Both the position numbers and the translations under genes were made by a program. 64,000 nucleotides of DNA from Pseudarthrobacter defluvii (GTDB taxonomy: Bacteria > Actinomycetota > Actinomycetes > Actinomycetales > Micrococcaceae): positions 2,232,001 through 2,296,000 of the forward strand of contig NZ_JAUSYG010000001.1 of the NCBI RefSeq assembly GCF_030816725.1. Direction: 5' to 3'. The notes under the pieces are model-generated. The model did no database searches. It saw only the letters and a list, made by a program, of their open reading frames with translations, and was not told the DNA's origin. Shown here piece by piece: positions 15,960 to 24,232 of the stretch; the first letter of the stretch is position 1, and the number at the start of each line of letters is the position of its first letter.

Positions 15960-17825
15960 ATGGCTTCGGCCACCGTTCCCGAGCCGCCTGTCGGTACCAC
16001 TGCCGATATGCTGTTCCGTCGTGCGCAGGAGGCAGAACGGAACAACGACCCGGCCGGCGAATCGCTGTACCTGCAGGCCTGTCACGAGGCCGTCCAATCC
16101 GGCCGGATCGATGTGCTGGCCGCCGCGGTGCTGCAGTTGATCAATCGCCATCGATTCGGTACCGCCGCCGGTCAGCTTCCTGCCCTGCTGAACACTGCCT
16201 ACCGGTCAACGATCGGACCGGCTGAACGTAGCCGGCTGGGGGCAGCGATGGCACGGCTGTGGGTCTACAGCGGAGAGGCCGCCCGGGCGGCCGACTTCGC
16301 GGCAGATGCATTGCACCTGGCAGAGGAAGCTAACGACCCCGATCGTGTCGCCGAGGCCCTGGAGGCCGGATTATTGGTTCACTGGGGACCCCAGGAGGTG
16401 GCCGAAAGGGCGTGGCTGTCGGCCAGGCTGGCAGAGCTGACCGCCTACACGGACGACGTCGAACTCAGGCTCCGAGCCCTCTGCTGGGTGCTGACCAGCT
16501 GCCTGGAAAGGCTCGATGGGCTCGGCGTGCAGCGACAGCTGCGGGAACTGGAACTGCTTGCCGTCCAGTCCGGATCCCGCCGGGTGTCTTTCTACGCTCT
16601 GAGCCGGCGCGCCATGTACCTGCTTCTTTGCGGGGAAACAGTCCAGGCTGCCGCCTTGTGCACAGAAGCGGCGGCGGCCGGACGTGACACCGGAGACGTT
16701 GACACGATCGCCCTCGAGCACACCCTGCGCGGCGAGATCGCCCGGCAAACCCGCGACAAGGCCCAACTGGCCGCGGAAGCGGGCCTGCACGAAGAGTTTG
16801 CCAGGGCCGAAGGAGTCCCCTCCGTCCTGGCGCAGGCCGCCGTGCTCTGGCTGGAGTCAGGTGACCCGCAGCGCGCCCGCCTGATGGCGCGGCAAATTGC
16901 GGGAAAAGACTTCGGCACTGTTCAGCGTGACGTTGACTGGTTGCTCACGGCCTGCCTGGTTACTGATGTGGCCACGCGCACCGGGGACACCGCGACAGCC
17001 TCGCTCATGGCGGACCTGCTGGAACCATTCGCAGGCCAAGGAGTCGTGAACGCCGGTTCTGTCAGCTTCCACGGCATGGTCGATGCCTATCTCGGCACCG
17101 CAGCGCTTCTGCTGGGAAACGACCTCCAGTCAGAACACCACTTGGACCAGGCGAGGGCCGGCTACGGACGGCTGGGAGCGACGTGGTGGGAAGCCCAACT
17201 GCCACCCGCACCACTGGGTCCCGCCGCCGGACCGGCTGGCCCCGCCACCACTCGAGCGGAATCCACGATTGACTTCCGGCCCACTGATCACCGGATATGG
17301 AAAATTGGGCCACCTTCAGCCCCGCATTTTCTCCCACACACGCGAGGCTTCGAGTACTTGCGCCAGCTAATTCGTAATCCCGGCAAGGAAATTTCATGCC
17401 TGGACCTGGCCACCGGCTTCTCCCGATCGGCTGACGCTCATGCCGACGCCGGCGGCGGTGGCGAAATCCTGGACGATGCGGCACGCACGGCCTACAAACA
17501 GCGCCTAGCCAACCTGGCATCAGAAATTGAGGATGCCGAGAGTTGGAACGACACCGCCCGGGCCTCGGCAGCGAGGCAGCAGCGGCAGGTCCTGATAGAC
17601 CATCTGGCCAAGACGTACGGATTGATGGGACGGCCACGGGAGTTCAGCTCCGCGCCCGAACGAGCCCGGGTGGCCGTCCGCAAGGCCATCACGGCCGCCA
17701 TAGACAGCATCGCAACAGCAGATCCGGCAACCGCGACCCTACTACGCAGCGGCGTTCACACCGGAAGGTTCTGCCGCTATGAACCGGACCCCGACCGCAG
17801 CATCCACTGGCAGACGGAACCTTAA
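15960..17825 (+). CDS. Large TPR-type helical protein with a conserved C-terminal actinobacterial domain
   Basis: A 621-residue protein, mostly alpha-helical repeats of TPR type up to about residue 410 (e.g. AARAADFAADALHLAEEAND). A Pro/Ala-rich linker (about 415-440) leads to a C-terminal domain with FLPHTRGFEYLRQLIRNPG, an AYKQRLANLASEIEDAESWND block and RVAVRKAITAAIDSIA. That last domain is familiar from C-termini of large actinobacterial AAA/LuxR-like signalling ATPases; here the N-terminal ATPase is absent and no DNA-binding motif is obvious. The closely spaced upstream cupin and NTF2-like genes make an operon plausible. Function unknown; signalling or regulation is inferred. Confidence 0.7.
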   Translation: MASATVPEPPVGTTADMLFRRAQEAERNNDPAGESLYLQACHEAVQSGRIDVLAAAVLQLINRHRFGTAAGQLPALLNTAYRSTIGPAERSRLGAAMARLWVYSGEAARAADFAADALHLAEEANDPDRVAEALEAGLLVHWGPQEVAERAWLSARLAELTAYTDDVELRLRALCWVLTSCLERLDGLGVQRQLRELELLAVQSGSRRVSFYALSRRAMYLLLCGETVQAAALCTEAAAAGRDTGDVDTIALEHTLRGEIARQTRDKAQLAAEAGLHEEFARAEGVPSVLAQAAVLWLESGDPQRARLMARQIAGKDFGTVQRDVDWLLTACLVTDVATRTGDTATASLMADLLEPFAGQGVVNAGSVSFHGMVDAYLGTAALLLGNDLQSEHHLDQARAGYGRLGATWWEAQLPPAPLGPAAGPAGPATTRAESTIDFRPTDHRIWKIGPPSAPHFLPHTRGFEYLRQLIRNPGKEISCLDLATGFSRSADAHADAGGGGEILDDAARTAYKQRLANLASEIEDAESWNDTARASAARQQRQVLIDHLAKTYGLMGRPREFSSAPERARVAVRKAITAAIDSIATADPATATLLRSGVHTGRFCRYEPDPDRSIHWQTEP

Positions 17826-17959
17826 CCGCTCCCCGCCGCCTGAAATGGCACATCGGGCGGCCGGAACTTCGGCTTCTGGTACGGCGGCTGGCGGCTCGGC
17901 CGCCCGGCCTGGAGGCTGCTGCGAAATTTCTTGATCAACTCTTGGGGACTTTTGGGCAT
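17822..17959 (-). CDS. Possible 45-residue basic protein
   Basis: The frame from the ATG at 17959 gives a short, Lys/Arg/Pro-rich protein beginning MPKSPQELIKKFRSSLQAG. AAGGGTG just upstream is a weak ribosome-binding site. It is convergent with the TPR gene, sharing its stop region, and divergent from 18038. No family recognised; it may be spurious. Confidence 0.3.
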   Translation of the reverse strand: MPKSPQELIKKFRSSLQAGRPSRQPPYQKPKFRPPDVPFQAAGSG

Positions 17960-18037
17960 CACCCTTGCGTCACGCAGCGCATCATAGGGGCAACGCCCGG
18001 GCACTTCCGGGTCGGCACGGGCAGGAAGGCAACCGCC

Positions 18038-18358
18038 GTGATATTTCGAGTAACCACCGGCCCGGACGGAGCCCCCTCGTGGTGGCTGTACGGGGCTCAC
18101 GTTGAACTGTTGGCCTGGGCTGGCCGGCGATACGTCTCCCTCGAGTTCGCCCGCACAGAAGCGTCGGCCTTCCGGTTAGCAGCCCTGCGGGTGAGGTATG
18201 AAATCTATCCTCATCCTGACGGCGGATGGGCGTGGAGGGCCATCGAGCCCGTCGACAACTACATGGCGTATTCGGGTACCAGCTTTGTCCACCAGGCAGA
18301 GGCGAGGAGGGCGGCCCGGCACGTCAGGAGAGGCGTCTCCCACTCCACAGGCCTGTAG
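18038..18358 (+). CDS. DUF1508-like (YegP-type) small protein
   Basis: A 106-residue protein made of two similar halves. The second half (YEIYPHPDGGWAWRAIEP ... YMAYSGTSFVHQAEARRAARHV) has the DUF1508 pattern: a strand, a D/G turn, a W-R-W strand, and an A-x-S-G-x-x-F-x-x-x-x-x-A helix start. The first half (FRVTTGPDGAPSWWLYG) looks like a degenerate repeat. I chose the GTG at 18038 because GGAAGGCAACC sits just upstream. The molecular role of the family is unknown. The gene stands alone and is followed by a hairpin at 18450-18483. Confidence 0.65.
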   Translation: MIFRVTTGPDGAPSWWLYGAHVELLAWAGRRYVSLEFARTEASAFRLAALRVRYEIYPHPDGGWAWRAIEPVDNYMAYSGTSFVHQAEARRAARHVRRGVSHSTGL

Positions 18359-18449
18359 ACCGGGATCCTGAGGCGGGGCTTGACCGCACATTGCTAAGCA
18401 TGCTTACAATAGCTGCATCCGGATGGGGATCCGGTGCGAAGGGGAATCG

Positions 18450-18483
18450 AAAGGGTGCGCTCAGCGAACGGGGCGCACCCTTT
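18450..18483. terminator. Strong hairpin between 18038-18358 and the next gene
   Basis: An 11-bp perfect stem, AAAGGGTGCGC against GCGCACCCTTT, with a 12-base loop. No T-tract follows, so it may terminate factor-dependently or protect a message end. It lies 91 bases past the stop at 18358. Confidence 0.5.
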
Positions 18484-18513
18484 CCCGTATCTATGCAACA
18501 AAAGGAGGACAAT

Positions 18514-18661
18514 GTGAGCGACTCCGGAACCAGGGAACAGCCTGTCGGTGAGCCGAAGGACCCGCAGACCGACCGACACACCGAACACGAAGCCCGAGGA
18601 AGACCGTCCCGTTACTGAGGACCCCGACGGTACCCCGAAGGAGAACCCTTCAGGAGGCTGA
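18514..18661 (+). pseudogene. Small disordered acidic protein, frameshifted
   Basis: The GTG at 18514 has a perfect AAAGGAGG site and opens VSDSGTREQPVGEPKDPQ. One extra A after this point shifts the frame; the neighbouring frame then gives PTDTPNTKPEEDRPVTEDPD and ends KENPSGG, stop at 18661. The Pro/Glu/Asp/Thr-rich composition indicates an intrinsically disordered protein. Without correction the frame ends at 18618 after 34 residues. The joined product of about 48 residues resembles small uncharacterised Arthrobacter proteins (recollection, not a search). Confidence 0.5.
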
Positions 18662-18709
18662 TGGCCATCAACAGGGCCTGCCAGGCGTCGAGTGGTAGGG
18701 AGTGTAAAC

Positions 18710-18744
18710 AGCGGGCCAGTCGGGACTGGGCCCGCTCTTTCTTT
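18710..18744 (+). terminator. Rho-independent terminator
   Basis: The stem AGCGGGCC/GGCCCGCT, extended by AGTC/GACT, is followed by CTTTCTTT. It lies 49 bases after the disordered-protein gene and separates it from the operon starting at 18801. Confidence 0.75.
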
Positions 18745-18800
18745 GCCCGATGCTGCCCACCCTCGCGTAGCCTTGGGGCAACGACTATGTGGGGGTAGCA

Positions 18801-18962
18801 ATGTTTAGTCTCAGTCCAGCCTTTGGCATCCTTGGCATTCTTTACGCAGTCTTCACGGTCGTCCTGGCCGGCCTGGCGGTGTACGCCCTGGTCCTGGCCA
18901 TCATCTTCCTTCGGCTGCGGATCGCCGAGCTGAAGCGGGCCGCGCGGGCCGGGGACAGCTGA
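18801..18962 (+). CDS. Single-pass small membrane protein (53 aa)
   Basis: The ATG at 18801 follows GGGGGTAGCA and opens a 53-residue protein. Residues about 7-40 are hydrophobic (FGILGILYAVFTVVLAG, then YALVLAIIFLRLRIAEL), and a short basic cytoplasmic tail follows. The stop overlaps the next start (TGATG at 18960-18964), so translation is coupled to the next membrane protein. First gene of a three-gene operon (18801, 18962, 19237). Role unknown. Confidence 0.65.
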   Translation: MFSLSPAFGILGILYAVFTVVLAGLAVYALVLAIIFLRLRIAELKRAARAGDS

Positions 18963-19240
18963 TGCGCCGCACCCGCAACGCCAGAATTTTTCTCGCTGGA
19001 GTCCTGCTGCTGCCCGTAGGATTCTGGGCGCACGGCCTTGACGTCAGGTTCTCCAAGCCCGAATACCGGAACGATGAGGACCTCTATACGCTCCTCTCCC
19101 TGATCGGACTGCTTCTGCTGCTGATCGGCTTCATTCTGATTGTGACCGCCGTCTTCCACGGGCTCCGGAAGATCGACAGGCTCACCGATGACGACCTCGA
19201 GGGCCGTTTGTCGTCAGTCCGGAGCTCCGAGACTTCGTGA
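18962..19240 (+). CDS. Two-helix membrane protein (92 aa)
   Basis: Two hydrophobic helices (ARIFLAGVLLLPVGFWAHG at about 7-25 and LLSLIGLLLLLIGFILIVTAVF at 44-65) enclose a short charged loop, and a charged C-terminal tail follows. Translation is coupled to both neighbours: it starts on the upstream stop and ends over the GTG of the next gene. No family recognised. The operon context with a helicase-associated-domain protein gives no clear function. Confidence 0.7.
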   Translation: MRRTRNARIFLAGVLLLPVGFWAHGLDVRFSKPEYRNDEDLYTLLSLIGLLLLLIGFILIVTAVFHGLRKIDRLTDDDLEGRLSSVRSSETS

Positions 19241-19902
19241 CCCAGGCTCGTCGCCCCGCCCCGGACCTTGAGTGGGTGCTGATGTACCGGCACGACATCA
19301 CCAACCCGAAGATTGCCGCGGCCGCCGGGGCGTCCGAATCAACGGTACGGCGCCACCTCGCAGCTGCCGTCAAGCAGGAGCCGGGGCTGACCGCTGAGCA
19401 CCAGGCGGCCCTTGCGCCAGCTGCACCGCGGGTGACGGAGCCCGGCCGCAAGAACCTGGACGAGATCCTGGCGTTCTACAAGAGTGAGGGACGACTCCCG
19501 ATGCATCGCCGCTCCGCCCGGGAAACGGCTCAGGCGGCTTGGCTGGTGCGGCGCCGCAAGGAGGCAGCCGACGGCACCCTCTCCCCCGCCTACGCTCTGG
19601 TCCTGGACAGCATTCCGAACTGGCGGGACTACCCCACGAAGCGGGATGCCGACGCGGCCCGCTGGCAGCAGCGCCTGGCCGAGCTCGCCGCCTACCTTGC
19701 CGCCGGCCACGACTGGCCCCGGCACAACAAAACCGACAACCAAGAGGAACGGACCCTGGGCGTGTGGCTGCACACCCAGCGCATCGACTACCGTGCCGGA
19801 AAGCTGGGCCCGGCCAAGGAAGAGCAGCTGAACGAGGGCATTCCGGGCTGGTGCCAAGGCAGGGCGCGGCGGGGCGCGAACAGCCGGCGGAGCGGCGCTT
19901 AG
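19237..19902 (+). CDS. Helicase-associated-domain protein with N-terminal helix-turn-helix
   Basis: A 221-residue protein starting at GTG 19237, which overlaps the upstream stop (GTGA). Residues about 10-45 look like a helix-turn-helix (MYRHDITNPKIAAAAGASES, then TVRRHLAAAV). From about 75 on are one and a half helicase-associated (HA, PF03457-type) repeats: LDEILAFYKSEGRLPMHRR and then LAELAAYLAAGHDWPRHNK with WLHTQRIDYRAGKLG. HA repeats are nucleic-acid-binding modules usually attached to helicases; here no helicase domain exists. Phage and plasmid genomes often carry such free HA proteins. Confidence 0.75.
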   Translation: MTQARRPAPDLEWVLMYRHDITNPKIAAAAGASESTVRRHLAAAVKQEPGLTAEHQAALAPAAPRVTEPGRKNLDEILAFYKSEGRLPMHRRSARETAQAAWLVRRRKEAADGTLSPAYALVLDSIPNWRDYPTKRDADAARWQQRLAELAAYLAAGHDWPRHNKTDNQEERTLGVWLHTQRIDYRAGKLGPAKEEQLNEGIPGWCQGRARRGANSRRSGA

Positions 19903-20040
19903 CAGGATCCCTTTCCCACCAGGAGGGCCGGTCGTACGATTGAGGCCTGGGCGACGGTGCCGCCCAGGTTTGGCCGGACGTGGTGCCGCAGGCGGCTTTG
20001 AACGTGTCACCCTCGCTGCTGCGTGACGGAGGTAGTTGTT

Positions 20041-20796
20041 GTGACGGAATATGATGTGCTTGCCGAGGTGTACGAATGGCTCATCTCGGATGAAAAGTTG
20101 CCTCCCGCCGAGTTCGTTGCGTCGTTCGATGACGTCCTCAGTCTCCTGCCGTCGAACGCTAACGTCCTCGACTGTTCGTGCGGAACCGGACAGTTGGCGG
20201 TTGGCCTCGCCGGTCGTGGCATGCAGGTTGTCGCAACTGACGCCAGCGAAGCGATGGTTCGCCGGACTGCAGAGTTGTCTGAGGAGTTCGGGGCCTCCGT
20301 TCGGGCCGTGCGGGCGAACTGGGATGAGTTGCCCAACCATTTCGAGGACGACACGTTCGACATGGTGTTCTGCGTTGGCAACTCGCTTCACCATGCCGCG
20401 GGCGCGACAGGCAGGGGTGTTGCTCTGGAGTCGATGTCACGGCTTCTGCGCCCTGGCGGGCGCTTGGTGCTCACATCCCGCACTTGGGAACTCGTGAGGG
20501 CCAGAGGTTCCCGGATAGACATCTGGGACCGACTCGTCCGCCGGAACGGTCGCGATGCCGTTGTGGTCTACCGCTGGGAGATTGCGCCGCGTTGGGAGGA
20601 TGAGCACCACATCGAGATTGCGGTTGCCCAAGTTGATGCTACGGGTCTGGTTCTTGTCCGCTCGGAACTGCTGTCCTGCTGGCCCTACCGGTATGAGGAA
20701 CTCGAAGTCGAGCTGCGCCGGATCGGACTCCGGACGGAAGTAAGCACGTTCGATCTTGAGGCCGAGAACTACATGGTGGTCGCGAGCAAGGTATAG
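20041..20796 (+). CDS. Class I SAM-dependent methyltransferase
   Basis: A 251-residue methyltransferase. Motif I is VLDCSCGTGQLAVGLAGRG (about 42-60), motif II ends VVATDAS, and the post-motif FCVGNSLHH and LRPGGRLVLTSRTWE fit the family. The substrate is unknown; the fold resembles the small-molecule methyltransferases annotated methyltransferase type 11/25. I chose the GTG at 20041, which has ACGGAGG upstream, over an earlier GTG at 20023 that would place the ribosome-binding site inside the gene. Monocistronic. Confidence 0.85.
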   Translation: MTEYDVLAEVYEWLISDEKLPPAEFVASFDDVLSLLPSNANVLDCSCGTGQLAVGLAGRGMQVVATDASEAMVRRTAELSEEFGASVRAVRANWDELPNHFEDDTFDMVFCVGNSLHHAAGATGRGVALESMSRLLRPGGRLVLTSRTWELVRARGSRIDIWDRLVRRNGRDAVVVYRWEIAPRWEDEHHIEIAVAQVDATGLVLVRSELLSCWPYRYEELEVELRRIGLRTEVSTFDLEAENYMVVASKV

Positions 20797-21177
20797 CCGC
20801 GAGGAGTCATGTCCCTGAACCGACTACGCCTCGGTAAGCCAATGCATGCCGGGGCCTTGCATCAGGCCAGACGGGACTTGGCTACCGTTTACTGGCGCTT
20901 CATATGGGGACCGTCCCTTTGGGGAACGACAAGCCCGGCATGCCGGCGTTGGTCTACCACCAGCGTTTCAGCGCCCACCCGTTAGCTGCACCATCCCCGG
21001 CGTCGCCGGCCTCCCCATCTTTGCCGCAGCGCAGACATCGCTTATAGATCGCTCCATCTTCAGTATGTTCAACGTGCCATTCATGGCGGATATTGAATTT
21101 GCACAGCAAGGGCTTCAACATAGCCTTCTCCTATCTGCGCATCTGGCAGTTTCGGAAGTGGCCTCCAGGATCGTCGG
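20797..21177. other. Intergenic region, no gene seen
   Basis: No supported frame. Ten-base inverted repeats GCATGCCGGG (20844) and CCCGGCATGC (20934), 80 bases apart, are the only structure noticed; significance doubtful. Confidence 0.5.
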
Positions 21178-21441
21178 CTACTCGAAGAGCTCCACGCGTG
21201 GTTCGCCCTGAACGCCGCTGCGCTGCATCGCGTCCCTCAAGTCCTCCCGTCCGAAGAACGCCGTCGCGGTTTGCAGGTTGTCGAAATGATGGATGACGAG
21301 GACGTTGTTAGGGTCATCGACCATCTGGTGTACTGACTCCTCGGTTACCCCTCCATCTTTCTGCATGTCGCCCACAGAGTCGTAGACCTTGCGCCAGGTG
21401 TCGTAGTCGGCGACGCGGTGAAGGATGGTTGCAACGGTCAT
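21178..21441 (-). CDS. Small dimeric alpha/beta-barrel-like protein ('cyclase'-annotated type)
   Basis: An 87-residue protein. The pattern ATILHRVADYDTWRKVYDSV ... NVLVIHHFDNLQTATAFF ... LRDAMQRSGV is that of small ABM-like ferredoxin-fold proteins, in which a strand, a helix carrying DYDTW and a second strand-helix pair form half of a dimeric barrel. Database entries for such proteins usually read cyclase or hypothetical. AAAGGAG lies upstream of the ATG at 21441; the longer frame to 21759 has no such site. Substrate unknown, monocistronic. Confidence 0.7.
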   Translation of the reverse strand: MTVATILHRVADYDTWRKVYDSVGDMQKDGGVTEESVHQMVDDPNNVLVIHHFDNLQTATAFFGREDLRDAMQRSGVQGEPRVELFE

Positions 21442-22020
21442 GGTGCTTCTCCTTTGAAGCGTGTAGCGCCTTTGCTGGAGCCGGCCCTGAGGTAGTGGAG
21501 GGCAGACCTGATCTGGGATGGCGCGTGCACATTTTCTGCGGCGACCCCGAATAGAGCCGCTACTGGCTGTGTTACTCCGGCCCCGGAAAGGTGTCAATGA
21601 GCATCCTGCTGGAAGGCCGTATGGATCGATCGGAGGGGCAGTGCACTCAGCCGTGAGTGTCAGGAGCACAGTGTGCCATGCGCCCATTAGTTGGCCTCTC
21701 GATGTCAGTCGGGTTGCTGGCACCACTATGGCAGGCCGTGGCCGCCAGAGGTAACACATACAGTTGATGAGTGCGGGTGCTCTCTTGTATTCGGGAGGTG
21801 GTGACCAAGTCGAACCACGAGCGCGGGTTAGCAGTCCTGCCTAGCGCCCCAACCTGCTCGGTGGGGCTTCAGAGCGAGTCTGGAGCACCGACTAAAACTG
21901 AGGCGATCTTGCGGGGAAACTCGAGCTTTCTTTGTGGCCGCTCGGGATAAAATCCCCTATGCGTCTCCAGACGCGGGCCGGTGCCGGGAGTCACTGGCGA
22001 TGACTCTCCAGAGGGGTGCC
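21442..22020. other. Intergenic region, no gene seen
   Basis: These 579 bases separate divergent genes. Short frames on both strands lack ribosome-binding sites or family signatures. It probably holds the promoters of 21441 (minus) and 22021 (plus), but I see no convincing motif. Confidence 0.5.
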
Positions 22021-22419
22021 ATGGGCAAGATGAAGGGTAACCGGCTGAACACGGCGGCGAACGTTGGCAGCTTCATCACCGGGCGGCAACAGCTAGGCGT
22101 CCAACGAACCATCGCTCAGCAGAACGCCGTCCAAGCCGAACTGGCTGCCGCCCAACTCTCCCAGCTCAAACGTCGGCAACTCGACGCGGAGTATCAACGG
22201 TTGCGCGCATGGGCCGAAGCGGAAGTCGCCGCCGGGCGCCTTAGCCAAGCTGACGCAGATACCCAAGTGGCAACCCACATGCACAATTTCGTGACCCCTC
22301 CACCCCAACCATCCGACAGGATTACCGCCCGCTTTACAGACTTCCTCATCGCAGGGCTCAATGCCGGCGGGGCTGGACGAGGATGGTACAACCAAGGCGA
22401 GGGAACTGCCCGCTACTGA
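22021..22419 (+). CDS. Hypothetical helical protein (132 aa)
   Basis: No named domain is recognised. The N-terminus (MGKMKGNRLNTAANVGSFIT) is basic; the middle is a long Gln/Ala-rich helix (AQQNAVQAELAAAQLSQLKR) likely to form a coiled coil. A C-terminal Pro-rich turn ends in a glycine-rich tail (AGLNAGGAGRGWYNQ). I placed the start at the ATG at 22021, with GAGGGG nearby, because the 29 codons upstream have poor context. It is followed after nine bases by the DUF2510 gene, so the two are probably co-transcribed. Confidence 0.6.
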   Translation: MGKMKGNRLNTAANVGSFITGRQQLGVQRTIAQQNAVQAELAAAQLSQLKRRQLDAEYQRLRAWAEAEVAAGRLSQADADTQVATHMHNFVTPPPQPSDRITARFTDFLIAGLNAGGAGRGWYNQGEGTARY

Positions 22420-22428
22420 AACGGAACG

Positions 22429-22725
22429 ATGTGGACTCACCACGTCACCTCAGTCCAAGTAGCGAAACAGCTCGTCCAGCGCCTCTCCGATGAGGACTAC
22501 AAAGGCCGCCGCCATGACGTCGAACAGGCGGCGGATGTCATCTCCGAAAACCCCCGAGCAACTTCGGCACAGGTTCCCGCCCCCGAGCAAATACAGCTGC
22601 CTCAGCAGCCAGCCATGCCGCCGGCCGGCTGGTATCCAACGGCAACAGCTGGAGTGCTTGGGTACTGGGACGGCCAGGCTTGGACCGGTGAAACCAGGCC
22701 TGACCCCAACAGCTTCCCGGGATAG
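22429..22725 (+). CDS. DUF2510 domain-containing protein
   Basis: A 98-residue protein whose C-terminal 35 residues carry the DUF2510 motif PPAGWYPTATAGVLGYWDG followed by QAWTGETRPDP. This short motif is common in actinobacterial membrane-associated and secreted proteins and has no known activity. The N-terminal part is helical and polar, with a Gln/Pro linker; there is no membrane segment or signal peptide. It follows 22021-22419 closely. Confidence 0.72.
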   Translation: MWTHHVTSVQVAKQLVQRLSDEDYKGRRHDVEQAADVISENPRATSAQVPAPEQIQLPQQPAMPPAGWYPTATAGVLGYWDGQAWTGETRPDPNSFPG

Positions 22726-23098
22726 GCAACGCGAGAATTGCCGAGTCCTTCAGTTGGGCACCAGGGGAGCCTGAAGAAACCGACCGAGTCGCCAGCACCG
22801 AGCAGATTGTGGTGAAAGGGGAGGGCATCCACGGGTCGGGTATCCACGAACAGGACCACGACCCCAGCAGGTGGGCCCATCCAGCCAGGTGTGGATGCCG
22901 CTGAACTCCTCGACGAACAATCCGTTACCGAGCGGGCCCCGCTGATCGAGAAGGTCCCGGCGAGATGCCATGCGAGGTCCATTACATCGCGAACATATTA
23001 GGGGTACCCCAATGGCAACAGGGGTGCCAGCCCCCTTCAACAGGTCCTTTCAGCGGGCGTAACGTCTTCCCAAGACTCGTCTTCATTGGGGTAGCGGC
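22726..23098. other. Intergenic region, no gene seen
   Basis: No supported coding frame, terminator or repeat was found in these 373 bases. The promoter of the lipoprotein gene at 23099 is presumably in the right-hand part. Confidence 0.45.
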
Positions 23099-24106
23099 AT
23101 GGACAGCATACTTTTTGAGCCGGAAAGGCATCCTGCAGAACAGAGTCTTAGCGCCAGAACAGTCGCCCGCTTATTTGCGGCTTGCGTCGCTGTAATTCTG
23201 GCCGTACAGCTTAGCGCGTGTGGCGGCGGGAGCGGAGATTCCGGCGGCGGCGGAGGTGGCGCGCCGCAGGCGCCCCAGGACTACGGCGGCAGCCCCCCCG
23301 CGCCGGCGCCTTATACGGCCGCCCCGCCAGTAACAACGGCGGCGATCCCGGACGTCCCGCAGGTGGGGTGCACCCCAAAGTGGCCCCGGAGGCAGCCTCC
23401 GGTTCCTGAGACTCGTGAAGAGGTTGCATACCTCGATCTGATCGTCGTCTGCGTCAACGACTCGACGGGATCAATGTCAGTGAAAAATAAGAGCAACATG
23501 GTCTGGATGTTTCAAGCGGACACTCCCGTGAGCATCTACCAGGAAGACGCGGACTTCAAGGTCAAGGAATTCCATGCACTGACACAAGCAGGCATGGATT
23601 CCCGTGGCTTCATGGCACCGGCGGAAACAATCTATGTTGACTCGCCACCCGCTTCGTTTGGATGGGTCATCAATCCTGATCTCAGCCTGGCGTGGATGAC
23701 CAATGAATTCGTGATTAAGCAAGTCGTCAAGAAGACCACCGCGGCCCTCAAGTCGGCCTACACCTCTGGTTCCGCGGTACGGAAAGCAGTATGGGACTGC
23801 ACGAAAGCTGTGTATGACGTCGCTTTAAAGGTTCCACAAATCCTTTCTCCGCAGTACGACCCTGCAGAACTGCTGAAACAAGGACTAGACATAGCAACGT
23901 CCTCAGGAACATGCGGAATGTCCTGGGCGGCAGCGGAGAAGGAAGTCGCGGCTTCCGCTCCCATTCCATCTTTTTTGCAAATGAGTGAAGAGGCTCGCGC
24001 TGCTTCAAAGGCTGGTGGCGAGTTTGCGGGAATGTCGGCTGACCTACTGCGGGGAATGAAGGCACTCGCGCGACCTGTCTGCAGGGCCACGCACCGATGC
24101 GGCTAA
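23099..24106 (+). CDS. Putative lipoprotein with Gly/Pro-rich linker
   Basis: A 335-residue exported protein. After a 23-residue polar lead comes the hydrophobic stretch LFAACVAVILAVQ and a lipobox LSAC, so the mature protein would start at the cysteine near residue 41 and be anchored to the outer face of the membrane. A Gly-rich (GGGSGDSGGGGGG) and Pro-rich linker leads to a globular domain of about 240 residues with several cysteines (VVCVND, VWDCTKA, SGTCGMSW, PVCRATHRC), probably disulfide-bonded. I recognise no family. The long N-terminal lead suggests a later in-frame start may be used. Confidence 0.68.
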   Translation: MDSILFEPERHPAEQSLSARTVARLFAACVAVILAVQLSACGGGSGDSGGGGGGAPQAPQDYGGSPPAPAPYTAAPPVTTAAIPDVPQVGCTPKWPRRQPPVPETREEVAYLDLIVVCVNDSTGSMSVKNKSNMVWMFQADTPVSIYQEDADFKVKEFHALTQAGMDSRGFMAPAETIYVDSPPASFGWVINPDLSLAWMTNEFVIKQVVKKTTAALKSAYTSGSAVRKAVWDCTKAVYDVALKVPQILSPQYDPAELLKQGLDIATSSGTCGMSWAAAEKEVAASAPIPSFLQMSEEARAASKAGGEFAGMSADLLRGMKALARPVCRATHRCG

Positions 24107-24232
24107 TAGGGAGACTCGCTTATGTGCTGGTCTAAGCCTGCCTTCTCCCATGCAGCAGGCTTTAGAGTGTGTCCTGCCTCTGGTACCCCAACAAGTGTCG
24201 ATCCCGAAGGGGACGGAGCTTCAGCGCCTGCC

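Noticed and set aside
20844..20943. Inverted repeat GCATGCCGGG / CCCGGCATGC as IS ends
   Set aside because: The 80-base interior encodes nothing and no flanking duplication exists; could be chance in GC-rich DNA.
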